Below are positions 8,180-16,472 of a stretch of DNA of 64,000 nt, piece after piece. The stretch comes from Lewinellaceae bacterium (GTDB lineage: Bacteria > Bacteroidota > Bacteroidia > Chitinophagales > Saprospiraceae). The position numbers and the translations under genes were made by a program. The notes below the pieces were generated by a model. That model had not been told where the DNA came from. It saw only the letters and a program-made list of their open reading frames with translations, and searched no databases. Where the stretch lies: assembly GCA_020636005.1 (NCBI GenBank), contig JACJYR010000005.1, positions 62,001 to 126,000 of the forward strand, read 5' to 3'. Positions within the stretch are counted from its first letter, which is position 1. The number at the start of each line of letters is the position of its first letter.

Positions 8180-9777
8180 AATTTGATTACCAAAAATTCA
8201 AGTCTGAATTAACTGAGGAAGTTAAGCAGAAACTTAATTCAGAAGAAATAGACGAATTGCTTGAATTGGGTGAATCCTACTCAAAAGACAATCCCATGTC
8301 AACAGGCAAGAACCTTGTAATCAATAGGTTAGCCTTTAAAGGTAAGAAAGATTCCACCCAATTAATTGATTTTAATCAGGAACTTTCAAATGGTGTTAAC
8401 ATTTGGATAGCTGACAACCTAAAAGGCAAATCAAGTATATTCAAAATAATAAAATATGCCTTAACTGGAAATAGTTCATTGAAACCAGATGTGAGCAGAT
8501 GGCTTACCAGTATCCTTCTCAACTTCAGTATTGGTAATAAAAACTATTCTATACATTTAAATATGGAGGGAAACAGATTGAAGGTTGATTTTTATAATTT
8601 CAAAGTTTTTTGGGATGAATTAGAATCCATAGAAAAAGAGCCTCTTTTTCAAACAAACAATGAGAAGGAATACAGAGAAAAAATTCAAGAATTCTTTTTT
8701 AATCAATTCTCATACTATTCTTTAAAATGGACTCAAAAAAGTTCAAGTAAAGAAAGTAATGAATTACTTGAAGCCGAAGCAAGTTGGAAAACATATTTTA
8801 AATCAATATTTTTAGAATCAAGAGATTCTTATGATTTAGTATTTGGTGACCAAGGAAAAAAGATATTTCAGATGCTTCTCGGATTGGAATTAACTTATCC
8901 AATTAATCAGTTGATGATAAAAAGAGATTTCATAAAGGACGAAAAAGGAAAAGAGAAGTTATTGGTAGAAGCCAATGCAAAAAAATATCTTCAAAATAAA
9001 TCCAATTTAGAAGATGAGCAGAAAACAATAGTAGCTGAAATTGAACAGTTTAACAAACTGATAGGGTCAAAATCCAATATTGGAGAACTCAACACTAAAT
9101 ATAATTTACTTAAAGTTGAATATGGACAGAAATTGAATCAATCGCTTAAAATCCAAGAAGAAATAGATAAATTAAAGATTAGACTTAATGAAATATCAAT
9201 CCAGCAAGAGAACATACAAATGGGAGTAACAAATGCCAAAAGAGAAAAAGAAAAAAATGAAAAGAGATTGATAGAACTTAATGAATTTGTAGAAATAGGA
9301 ATATTTTTTTCAAATCTTGATATAAAGCATTGCCCAAGCTGTAACCACACTATTGATGAGGAAAAGAAAAAATATAATTTAAACATACATAAATGTGTAC
9401 TTTGTGATGAAGAAGTGAAGAATGACGAAAACGATGTAGATGTTGAAGAAGTTAAACAAAAGATTCGCACAATCAAATCAAAGAACCAGCAAATTGATTA
9501 TTTAATTTTACAATTGGAGAATGAGAAAGAGGCTTTAAGAAAAGAATATAATAAAACCTATTCGCTTAGAATACAAGAAGAACAAAAAAAAGAGGGGTTT
9601 AAAGATTTAAGTGAATTATCATTGAAATTGTCTCAACTTGAACAAGAATTAACAAAAGAATTGCAAAAACCTTCTTTTGATTTCACTAAAAAAGAAGAAT
9701 TAATAGCAAAAAAAGCAGTTGTTGAATTTAAATTAAATGAAATTAAGGTTCTATATGAAAACCTGTGGGTAGGATAA
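8176..9777 (+). CDS. SMC/Rad50-like coiled-coil ATPase, 3' end lost to ISL3
   Basis: A 533-residue open frame. The N-terminal ATPase lobe has a P-loop-like ADNLKGKSSIFKIIKY (about residues 77-92), with GKS kept but the first Gly of the motif absent. A long coiled coil (about 255-380) leads to a two-part zinc hook, CPSC at about 386 and CVLC at about 407, followed by a second coiled coil. No Walker B or ABC signature is reached: native sequence stops at 9746, inside the returning coil, and the last ten residues and stop come from the ISL3 end. The C-terminal lobe is therefore gone and the protein is probably inactive. Rad50, RloC and three-component ABC defence ATPases share this plan. The gene is coupled to the upstream gene. 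Confidence 0.75.
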   Translation: MKFDYQKFKSELTEEVKQKLNSEEIDELLELGESYSKDNPMSTGKNLVINRLAFKGKKDSTQLIDFNQELSNGVNIWIADNLKGKSSIFKIIKYALTGNSSLKPDVSRWLTSILLNFSIGNKNYSIHLNMEGNRLKVDFYNFKVFWDELESIEKEPLFQTNNEKEYREKIQEFFFNQFSYYSLKWTQKSSSKESNELLEAEASWKTYFKSIFLESRDSYDLVFGDQGKKIFQMLLGLELTYPINQLMIKRDFIKDEKGKEKLLVEANAKKYLQNKSNLEDEQKTIVAEIEQFNKLIGSKSNIGELNTKYNLLKVEYGQKLNQSLKIQEEIDKLKIRLNEISIQQENIQMGVTNAKREKEKNEKRLIELNEFVEIGIFFSNLDIKHCPSCNHTIDEEKKKYNLNIHKCVLCDEEVKNDENDVDVEEVKQKIRTIKSKNQQIDYLILQLENEKEALRKEYNKTYSLRIQEEQKKEGFKDLSELSLKLSQLEQELTKELQKPSFDFTKKEELIAKKAVVEFKLNEIKVLYENLWVG

Positions 9778-10980
9778 ATTCAGCTTACCGCACAGGAAAT
9801 AAATCATGTTGATGAAATTATGGAGATTACGATAACCCCTTGCCCGTTTTTTGGCTAACTGTATTTTCGAATTGATGCCCTCCAAAATACCATTCGTTAT
9901 TTGAGACCTTATGAAATTCATGATACCCGACCAATGTGCCCTGATGGTTTTGGCCACTTTCTGAAAGGGGAAAATCCCACTCCCTTCAGCCTGATTGCAC
10001 CAATCATTCAAAAAGCGCCCAGCCCTGGCTGGATGGTCGAACCTCCAAAACTCCTTGAAAAGTTCTTTGAGCCTGTAACCTTCCCCGATTTTGGGGTACA
10101 GTTTGACAAGGTTGGCCAGCTCCGCCAGCTTTTTGTCCGTGAGGTTTTCAGGGTTCCTGAGCAGCGTGTACTTGTGCCCTTTGAGTTCCTTGCATTCCTT
10201 TTGCTCGGCTTTGCGCAGGGCGTCCAGGGCCTTGTTCACTTCTTTGACCACATGGAAGCGGTCGAAGGTGATGCTGGCGTTCGGGAAGGCAGTGGCTGAA
10301 CCGGCTATAAAAGCCGGCGACATGTCGATGCAGACCTGCCGGACCTTCTCCGGGGCGCTGCCGCTGGCCCCCAAGTGCCCCGCAAGGGCTTCAACTGCTG
10401 CGGCATCCTTGCCTTCGACCACTTTGAACACCCGGTTTTCATGCAGGTCAACGCCGACGGTGATATAGTCGTGGCCTTTGCGCTTGCTCGTTTCGTCAAT
10501 GCCCACTTCCTCGATGCCGCTGTGGTCGCACTGGCTGAGGGCCCGATTGACGTAGTGGTTGAAAACCTCCCAAATCCGTTGGGGCCACACCTTGATTAAA
10601 TTCGCAACCGAGGACGGGGACATCTCCAGCTCGAGCAAGGTCATGATGTACGCCTCGAACATGAGGGTAAAGCCGTTGTTCCGCCTTGCCCAGGGCACTT
10701 GTACCTTCTTGATTTCCCCTTTGCTGTCTGTAATACGGGGAACACGGGCGTGCAGGTAGCAGCGGTGTTCAAAGAAATTCAAATGCTGCCAGGTGTGTTC
10801 GGCGGTGTCGTAGGCTTTGCAGGAAACCTCAAAAGCATCCTTGAACGAACTCCCCGGAGGAAAATCCAGGTATATGTGCAACTCCCGAACTTTTTCGTCG
10901 AGTTGTTTGAATTCGATATGTTTGATTTCCCAGGGGCGGATATCCCCAAGTGCGATTTCAAAAAGCTGTTTGCTGTTCAT
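9751..10980 (-). CDS. ISL3-family transposase
   Basis: 409 residues with the DDE core of ISL3 enzymes: VGIDETSKRKGHDYITVGVD for the first Asp, VCIDMSPAFIAGS and TFDRFHVVKEVNKALD for the middle block, and NGILEGINSKIQLAKKRARG for the Glu, followed by the usual GYRNLHNFINMIYF ending. An N-terminal segment with CYLHARVPRI precedes a helical DNA-binding region. The stop lies inside the terminal inverted repeat. The IS903-type element is inserted about 10 bp upstream of the ATG, so the native promoter is now separated from the gene, although the reading frame is intact. Expression would need a promoter from the inner IS. Confidence 0.92.
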   Translation of the reverse strand: MNSKQLFEIALGDIRPWEIKHIEFKQLDEKVRELHIYLDFPPGSSFKDAFEVSCKAYDTAEHTWQHLNFFEHRCYLHARVPRITDSKGEIKKVQVPWARRNNGFTLMFEAYIMTLLELEMSPSSVANLIKVWPQRIWEVFNHYVNRALSQCDHSGIEEVGIDETSKRKGHDYITVGVDLHENRVFKVVEGKDAAAVEALAGHLGASGSAPEKVRQVCIDMSPAFIAGSATAFPNASITFDRFHVVKEVNKALDALRKAEQKECKELKGHKYTLLRNPENLTDKKLAELANLVKLYPKIGEGYRLKELFKEFWRFDHPARAGRFLNDWCNQAEGSGIFPFQKVAKTIRAHWSGIMNFIRSQITNGILEGINSKIQLAKKRARGYRNLHNFINMIYFLCGKLNLSYPQVFI

Positions 10981-10999
10981 TGTTTTTTGGAGTCAAAAC

Positions 11000-12132
11000 G
11001 GCTTTGTTGCATGAATCGATCAGACATAGCTTCGCTAATTTTCCGCCAACTTAAGCCACTCTTCTTGGTTTAGCAACAGGCATACCTTGGGCTGTCATTA
11101 TATTGAGCACTTTTATTTTGATATCGTTTTCGGTTTTTTGGCTGCTAAATTTTCGGGAATATAGTCTATCGCCGTGGATGGTTTTATAGCGAAACATTTC
11201 CGTCTCTGATAAACTTCGTCGATGATAGCCTGTTTCAACTTTCCATTCCTTTATACCGATTTCATTCATTCGATTTACAGCAACATTTCGTGGATAATCA
11301 GGGATGTCATCAGGTACCTCTTCATACCATTCGATAGCATTGCTCCGGGGTGGAATGATGGGATTTATATCTCTATCGATCAAACCATCCCAGCATTCTA
11401 CGTGATCGTATGCACCATCCAGACAGACATCTGTCACTTCTGCTTCCACCTGGTCAACCAGTTCTTCCAACTGAGACCCGTCATCCACGTCATTCAACGT
11501 CAGGGTGTGGCAATGAATGAAACCGGTTTTAGGGTCGACACCAAGGTGAAGTTTTCGCCATGTTCTCCGCTTTGAATACCCGTGTTTCCTGACTTTCCAT
11601 TCCCCTTCGCCGTAAATTTTCAGACCTGTTGAATCAATAGCTATTACAATCGGGCCGCTACGGGGAATCTGATAAACAGCTATATCCAAGGCTTTTGCAC
11701 GACGGCAAATTTGCGTGTACGATGGAATTTCCAAATCCTCTATGCCCATTAATTTGAGCAAACTTTGTGAAAAACCTTGTGTCTGTCTGTATGCCAGTTT
11801 GAACACAACCTTAAACGTCAAAAGTGTCTCTATGCAAAGGTCGCTGTACACGGGTTGGGCTCCTCTTTGGTTGGGCAGATCACTGTACCATTTGTCTGTC
11901 ACCTCGTCACCGAAATAGATCGTGATATCTCCTCGGTTGATTAAGGCTTTGTTGTAAGCTGACCAATTGAGAACCTGATATTTTTCTTTCGGCTTGTCGC
12001 TTGTATGGTTATCCTTTTTTACCTTTGACATGGGCTGGTGTGTTTGTAGATTTAGTTGTGCAAAAACCAAATATACAAAACCAGCCCGCTTTTCATCCCG
12101 CACAATCTAAGCAGGATTCATGCAACAAAGCC
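11000..12132. mobile_element. IS5-family element, IS903 group, complete
   Basis: Perfect 18-bp terminal inverted repeats (11000-11017 and 12115-12132) beginning GGCTTTGTTGCAT, typical of the IS903 group. It is flanked by a perfect 9-bp target duplication, AGTCAAAAC, at 10991-10999 and 12133-12141; 9 bp is the known IS903 duplication length. Total length is 1133 bp with one transposase gene. The intact repeats and duplication point to a recent insertion, later than the ISL3 element that it interrupts. Confidence 0.95.
11051..12031 (-). CDS. IS5-family (IS903 group) transposase
   Basis: DDE transposase of about 326 residues. Recognised by the group motifs NWSAYNKALINRGDITIYF at the N-terminus, RQTQGFSQSLLKLMG, the first Asp in VIAIDSTGLKIYGEGEWKVR followed by RRTWRKLHLGVDP, the second Asp in VCLDGAYDHVECW, and the Glu region near RRSLSETEMFRYKTIHGDRL. 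I chose the Met at 12031 (MSKVKKDNHT); the frame is open 24 codons further up, but that extension runs towards the terminal repeat. The open frame looks intact, so the element may be active. Confidence 0.92.
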   Translation of the reverse strand: MSKVKKDNHTSDKPKEKYQVLNWSAYNKALINRGDITIYFGDEVTDKWYSDLPNQRGAQPVYSDLCIETLLTFKVVFKLAYRQTQGFSQSLLKLMGIEDLEIPSYTQICRRAKALDIAVYQIPRSGPIVIAIDSTGLKIYGEGEWKVRKHGYSKRRTWRKLHLGVDPKTGFIHCHTLTLNDVDDGSQLEELVDQVEAEVTDVCLDGAYDHVECWDGLIDRDINPIIPPRSNAIEWYEEVPDDIPDYPRNVAVNRMNEIGIKEWKVETGYHRRSLSETEMFRYKTIHGDRLYSRKFSSQKTENDIKIKVLNIMTAQGMPVAKPRRVA

Positions 12133-12425
12133 AGTCAAAACTAAAGGGCAAAAATTTAATCTACCCACTGGAAATCATAAAGAACCAATATTTTCTTGAC
12201 TTAGCATATCATACTTTAAGTGACCAAAAAGACTTAGGACATAAACTTGCCAGATATGACATACTTTGGAATCTTGTGTTATTAGAAGGTAAGTTCAACG
12301 GTAAGGAAGCAATGATAAAAGCATTCTATGAAATGCTTGATTTCATGCGTGAAAATATACCATTAAAAGATTGGGACTTTTCTCAGTTTGAATTTATTGG
12401 CGAACTAATACAATTACCTGAGTAA
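12120..12425 (+). CDS. Chimeric open frame at an IS junction; native part 5'-truncated
   Basis: The ATG lies within the right inverted repeat of the IS903-type element. The first codons come from that IS and the next ones from the ISL3 right end. Only from about 12187 is native island sequence read, beginning near QYFLDLAYHTLSDQKDLG and ending FEFIGELIQLPE. The native 79-residue tail is helical and aromatic and not recognised. It does not look like the missing C-terminal ATPase lobe of the gene left of the IS: no Walker B or signature motif is present. It may be the end of a third gene of that module whose start was deleted. Whether the fusion is translated is unknown. Confidence 0.35.
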   Translation: MQQSQSKLKGKNLIYPLEIIKNQYFLDLAYHTLSDQKDLGHKLARYDILWNLVLLEGKFNGKEAMIKAFYEMLDFMRENIPLKDWDFSQFEFIGELIQLPE

Positions 12426-12610
12426 TTAAATATTTTTTACCAATTCAATTATATAATTAATGGAATATTTTTTTTCTCAACAGCAACCTTTTGCTTGACT
12501 ATCCGAACCTCCCTTTTATTTATTAGTATAACCAATGGAGATGAAAGATAGTAGCCGACTTAATAGCCGATAGGATTCTCGTCAACGTAAGCAGAAACAA
12601 GCCGGATTCA

Positions 12611-12955
12611 ATGGCTGAGTTTAAGAGATTCCCGCCTGATAAATACCCTATTGAATTGCACCTGTCATTCAGCAGAAGGGATGCCGACCTGGTACAAGAA
12701 ATGAAATCAGTCTTGGACAATCAGACAAGGGAAGAATCGAAGTACAGAAAAACCATTGCGAAACACGTAGGGAATACAATAACCATGCGTTGTTACTTCA
12801 AAGATGTAGATGCGCTTAGGCCAGTTGCTTGGAAACTAAAAGACCAAAACCTTAGAAAGGACACCTTACAATACGAAAGCACCAAGGTAACGCCAAGAAT
12901 GTTAATCGAAAAAGCCGAATCTATCCTCAATAAAGAAATGTCTGTTTCAATTTGA
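12611..12955 (+). CDS. Hypothetical protein, 114 residues
   Basis: Not recognised. Charged soluble protein with motifs ELHLSFSRRDADLVQEM, KYRKTIAKHVGNTITMRCYF and TPRMLIEKAESILNKEM; no signal, membrane segment or cysteine pair. The start at 12611 is uncertain because no ribosome-binding sequence is visible, as is common in this phylum. It lies between the truncated ATPase module and the partition genes and is the last gene before the dyad cluster at 12971-13135. Confidence 0.5.
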   Translation: MAEFKRFPPDKYPIELHLSFSRRDADLVQEMKSVLDNQTREESKYRKTIAKHVGNTITMRCYFKDVDALRPVAWKLKDQNLRKDTLQYESTKVTPRMLIEKAESILNKEMSVSI

Positions 12956-12970
12956 ATCATCCAACCTGCA

Positions 12971-13135
12971 AACCTGCATTCAGGTTTTCTGCTTTCCTGT
13001 AAAAACAGGAATCAGTATTTCTGCTTATCCAGCTTTCATCATAACTGTGTCCCTGTAAACACACATTGCCAGATTTCTGTATTTTATCTTTTCCGTTTTG
13101 ATGCTTTTGCACAAATACAGATTGCTGTAAATCTG
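12971..13135. promoter_or_regulatory. Cluster of short dyads upstream of parA (candidate partition site/operator)
   Basis: The 220-bp gap before parA holds at least three perfect dyads of similar build: AACCTG-4-CAGGTT (12971-12986), TCCTGT-4-ACAGGA (12995-13010) and CAGATT-6-AATCTG (13118-13135), plus TGTGT/ACACA at about 13046-13063. The word CTGTAAA occurs three times. ParA and ribbon-helix-helix cassettes usually carry their centromere or operator directly upstream, so this is the obvious place. The arms differ in sequence from dyad to dyad, which is atypical for a simple operator. Confidence 0.5.
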
Positions 13136-13176
13136 GATTACTGCTAATCTACTTCAAAATAACGAGGAACAGTTAA

Positions 13177-13830
13177 ATGATAATAGGGATAACAAGCCTA
13201 AAAGGCGGGGTCGGCAAGTCCACCATCACTCAAAACTTGGCCGTGTGCTTCGCCCATCTTTCTTACAAGGTTGTAGTCGTTGATACAGATACCAATCAAA
13301 ATACCCTATCATGGTTTGGGGCAAGAGATAAAGACCTGCCAAATATTAATGTTGTAAGGGTGGCAGAAAGTGAAGCATTGACAAAATCAATTGAAAACCT
13401 TCACCAAGACTATGATATTGTTTTGATTGATGGAACTCCAAGCTTGTCTAAAATGGCAACACGCATCATTTTGGCGAGTGACATTCTGTTGATTCCAATC
13501 CGGCCAGGAGCACAAGATTTCAGGACGATGGGCGAATTTTTCAAACGGTACGAGGACGCTAAGGAGTTTCGGGACAATATACCAGCTTACTTTGTCCTTA
13601 ATGAATATTCGGAACATAAGAAAGTCCACGAGGGCATATCGAAACAGATTGAATCTTCTTTTGAAGTCCCAGTCCTCAAATCCAAAATAAATAGCCGAGT
13701 AGCTTACACAGAAGCAAGCGTGACTGGGCAGGGTGTCTTTGAGTACTCAGACCCAAAGGCAAAAAGTGAAATGGTCAACTTAATAAAAGAGGTGCTGGAA
13801 ATGGCCAAAGAATTAAACCTAATGGAGTAG
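13177..13830 (+). CDS. parA: ParA-family partition ATPase
   Basis: 217 residues, the size of small (type Ib) ParA/Soj proteins without an N-terminal HTH. It has the deviant Walker A KGGVGKST at residues 9-16, Walker A' VVVVDTDTNQNTLSWF, Walker B DYDIVLIDGTPSLSK and the later DILLIPIRPGAQD block. The family forms ATP-dependent sandwich dimers on nucleoid DNA and moves a centromere-bound partner. The next gene starts 4 bp after its stop. Presence on an integrated element suggests that the excised circle is actively segregated or maintained. Confidence 0.9.
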   Translation: MIIGITSLKGGVGKSTITQNLAVCFAHLSYKVVVVDTDTNQNTLSWFGARDKDLPNINVVRVAESEALTKSIENLHQDYDIVLIDGTPSLSKMATRIILASDILLIPIRPGAQDFRTMGEFFKRYEDAKEFRDNIPAYFVLNEYSEHKKVHEGISKQIESSFEVPVLKSKINSRVAYTEASVTGQGVFEYSDPKAKSEMVNLIKEVLEMAKELNLME

Positions 13831-13833
13831 CAC

Positions 13834-14085
13834 ATGAGTAAGAAAGACTTTGATTTTGAAAAGCTGTCATCACTGAAACCTAAGAAAGCTGAATCACAGC
13901 CGGATACGGAGGAGGCGGTTAAATCTATTCACGAAAAAGTCTCTGGGAAGGAAAAGGTCAAGCGGGTTACCATTGACTTGCCCTTTTCGGTATATGTCGA
14001 CATCAGGAAAAAGACAATTGAGAAGGAAATTACTTTAAAGGAATACTTTTTAAAACTTCATCAATTCTCGGTTTTAAAAAATTAG
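13834..14085 (+). CDS. Ribbon-helix-helix protein, probable ParA partner
   Basis: 83 residues. A flexible charged N-terminus (to about 45) is followed by an RHH fold: strand KRVTIDLPFSVY, then helices YVDIRKKTIEK and LKEYFLKLHQF. Small RHH proteins such as ParG act both as centromere-binding adaptor for ParA and as repressor of their own operon. Spacing of 4 bp from parA and the dyads upstream of the pair fit that role, which is inferred from context. Confidence 0.7.
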   Translation: MSKKDFDFEKLSSLKPKKAESQPDTEEAVKSIHEKVSGKEKVKRVTIDLPFSVYVDIRKKTIEKEITLKEYFLKLHQFSVLKN

Positions 14086-14164
14086 CTTAACCACTATTCA
14101 ATCATAGCAGATAACACCAATAATGTTATTTTAAATTTTCCATAGAATCAGATGTATCACCAGT

Positions 14165-16393
14165 TTATTTTTTTAGTATCCATTTGCTTTTTTTACACCT
14201 ATCGTCAACTCTGCCATTTAGAAATCTTAATTCATCTTCAGAGACATTAAGGATTTTAGCTACTTCACTTCGTTCTAAAAAGCTGTCGAATGTCTTAATA
14301 TAAGTTGAACATCCTATCTTTATTATCAGTAGTTGCCCATCACATATCTTCCCTGATGATTCCAATCCATTAATCTTTGCTAAAGATTCAATTGTAATAT
14401 TCTTATCAATCAATAGATATTTAGCCGTTATCGCACCAAGTGTTTCTTTATTTCCTACTTCATGAATAAGAGCCTCTTTCCCGTCATAGATTTTTAATTT
14501 TGTTCCAGCGTAAATAAAATCATTTCCGTTGTAAAGTGGGTTTAAAGTCTCAATATTGATATTGAATTTATTTTCAAAAAATCTAATAGCTGTAGAAAAA
14601 TTTTGATTGTTTTGAACTGTGTAAAACAACTCATAATTACTACAATCAGGTTCAAGTATGGGAGATTTAATCACTACTTCATCCTTAAAATTGTCTCGTG
14701 GAGAAAGTCCCAAAAAATTTTCAATAATTGAATCACTTAGTTGGAGGTCTACATTGATACCATTCAAATAATTATTTTGACAAGAATCTTGAATCCCCAA
14801 TTTCATATAAATTCTTGCCAGTCTAATATAGTTTTTACCATTTTGAAAACTAAGTTCTTCGACTCTCTTTGAAAAATTTAATGCTTCAACATAATTTTTT
14901 TTGTTTTCAAAAGATTTGGCCAAGAAATCATACCCATCAACGACATTGGGATATTTAACAATTATTTTTTTTGCATAATCCTCAGCTTTTGAGACTTCAC
15001 CCATGGCATCGTAATATTCTACCAAAGATTTTAGAATTTTATATGAATCTTTAGGTGCTGATTCAATTATTTTTTCAACCGAATTATCATTTTTCTTCAT
15101 TCTTTTAGCAAGGGTAATACAAAATATATAATCTTCTTCCGTAACTGGAAATGTAAGGTCATCCCTACTTAACAAATGATTTGACTGCGTTTCATACTCG
15201 TCATTGACCTCCTTTAATATAGTCGGATTATTTTTGAGCAACATCAAAAGTTCAAGCCAATATTTTTGTGTTTTAGAACTGTTTTTTAGCTTAATACTTT
15301 TATTAAAGTAATTTTTACATTTATCAAATTCTTGTTTATTCATATGTGAAGAAAATGAAGCTTTTCCTAATAAAAAGTACTTTTCCGACTTTTCTTTATC
15401 AGTTTGCATATTATCATCCTTCAAACTTAATAGATGTTTAATCGCACGTTCACTTTCACCAGAATTTATTGCTTCGATGCTAAGTGTCCAATATATAATC
15501 CTACCTATCGTATCAGACAACCAAACATCATTCAAGTACATTGTATTTTCAAAATTACTATAACCCGACTCTGTAACGTATTCAATATCATCTTTCTTTT
15601 TAAGGCTGTAGTTATAATTCGCCTTTTCGCCACCATTGCATTTTTTTTCATATTTTCCTGACCATATAATCAAATCTGCATCTTTTTTAATCCTCCTAAT
15701 TTTTGCTTGTTCGTCACTGTTTACTGAAACGCTATTATTATCAATTAAAACCTCAATAATATCATTACCAAAATTTTGCTTTAATCTATCAAAAATTATT
15801 TTTTCCGGGCTTGCTCTATTTTGAGGGCAATCTTCAACAATATTGAAATTTGCAATAAGTATATTAAATTTATTAATATCCTTAAATGTGTTTTCGCTTT
15901 CATCAACTTTTTCTCCCATAATATGTAGTGCAAATTTTCTTATAGGTTCTTTCTCATTTTCAGTTGTTTCATCAATTTTTTCAATTTCAAATTGTTGCGA
16001 ATAATTGCTAATAATAATTCCTTCATTTGTTAATATTGTACCATAAACATCTACTTTACCTAAACCAACAATGTTGTATTCAAGGAAAAGAACTTTTTTC
16101 ATGCCTGGAAAGGTGTCTTGCATTTTTTCAACAACTTCATTTATTCCATACCTTGTATTTAGGCTATTTATTGTACTGTTCTTTGTATGGTCAATTAATC
16201 CACCTTTACATTGCATTTTCTCAATTAATATTCTTCTAAAATGAACATAAAATGGATTATTTATATCCCTTGTATAATTAAAGACAATTAGCCCATTGCA
16301 ATCAATAGGCATTTTTTCGTTACTACTTTGAGCGAAATTTTGTACAACATTGAAAAAGAATAGAGCTATTAAAGTAAATGCAATTTTTTTCAT
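14165..16393 (-). CDS. Secreted TPR protein with LysM-like C-terminal region
   Basis: 742 residues with a clear signal peptide (MKKIAFTLIALFFFNVVQNFAQ). Residues 25-300 form a domain I do not recognise, with KVLFLEYNIVGLGKVDVYGT and IIEVLIDNNSVSVN. From about 310 to 550 there are TPR-like helix pairs (for example KYFLLGKASFSSHMNKQEFD and AEDYAKKIIVKYPN). The last 180 residues contain two LysM-like stretches, one in which NIETLNPLYNGNDFIYAG runs into TKLKIYDGK and one with NITIESLAKINGLESSGKIC, suggesting cell-wall or glycan binding. It is the largest cargo gene of the island, faces the ParA genes and lies 79 bp downstream of a lipoprotein gene on the same strand. Function is unknown. Confidence 0.7.
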   Translation of the reverse strand: MKKIAFTLIALFFFNVVQNFAQSSNEKMPIDCNGLIVFNYTRDINNPFYVHFRRILIEKMQCKGGLIDHTKNSTINSLNTRYGINEVVEKMQDTFPGMKKVLFLEYNIVGLGKVDVYGTILTNEGIIISNYSQQFEIEKIDETTENEKEPIRKFALHIMGEKVDESENTFKDINKFNILIANFNIVEDCPQNRASPEKIIFDRLKQNFGNDIIEVLIDNNSVSVNSDEQAKIRRIKKDADLIIWSGKYEKKCNGGEKANYNYSLKKKDDIEYVTESGYSNFENTMYLNDVWLSDTIGRIIYWTLSIEAINSGESERAIKHLLSLKDDNMQTDKEKSEKYFLLGKASFSSHMNKQEFDKCKNYFNKSIKLKNSSKTQKYWLELLMLLKNNPTILKEVNDEYETQSNHLLSRDDLTFPVTEEDYIFCITLAKRMKKNDNSVEKIIESAPKDSYKILKSLVEYYDAMGEVSKAEDYAKKIIVKYPNVVDGYDFLAKSFENKKNYVEALNFSKRVEELSFQNGKNYIRLARIYMKLGIQDSCQNNYLNGINVDLQLSDSIIENFLGLSPRDNFKDEVVIKSPILEPDCSNYELFYTVQNNQNFSTAIRFFENKFNINIETLNPLYNGNDFIYAGTKLKIYDGKEALIHEVGNKETLGAITAKYLLIDKNITIESLAKINGLESSGKICDGQLLIIKIGCSTYIKTFDSFLERSEVAKILNVSEDELRFLNGRVDDRCKKSKWILKK

Positions 16394-16472
16394 AATTTTT
16401 CGGAAAACATTTTTTAATCAAATTGATTGACTTACAATTTAATTAATTTTAGTTGTTAAACAAAATTTAGAC

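Larger units (their letters stand above)
9747..12186. mobile_element. ISL3-family insertion sequence, interrupted by an IS903-type element
   Basis: The ends form imperfect inverted repeats: GGTTCTATATG at 9747 against GGTTCTTTATG read inward from 12186, both continuing to a shared GTGGGTAG, with 20 of the first 26 positions identical. The element holds one transposase gene on the minus strand. Without the 1133-bp inner IS and one 9-bp duplication it would be about 1.3 kb, a normal ISL3 size. ISL3 elements usually make 8-bp target duplications; none is seen (9739-9746 against 12187-12194), which suggests a deletion or recombination at this site. The base composition is more GC-rich than the island around it. 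Confidence 0.8.

Noticed and set aside
9739..12194. Target-site duplication for the ISL3 element
   Set aside because: The 8 bp on the left (9739-9746) and right (12187-12194) do not match, and shifting the ends by a few bases did not help.
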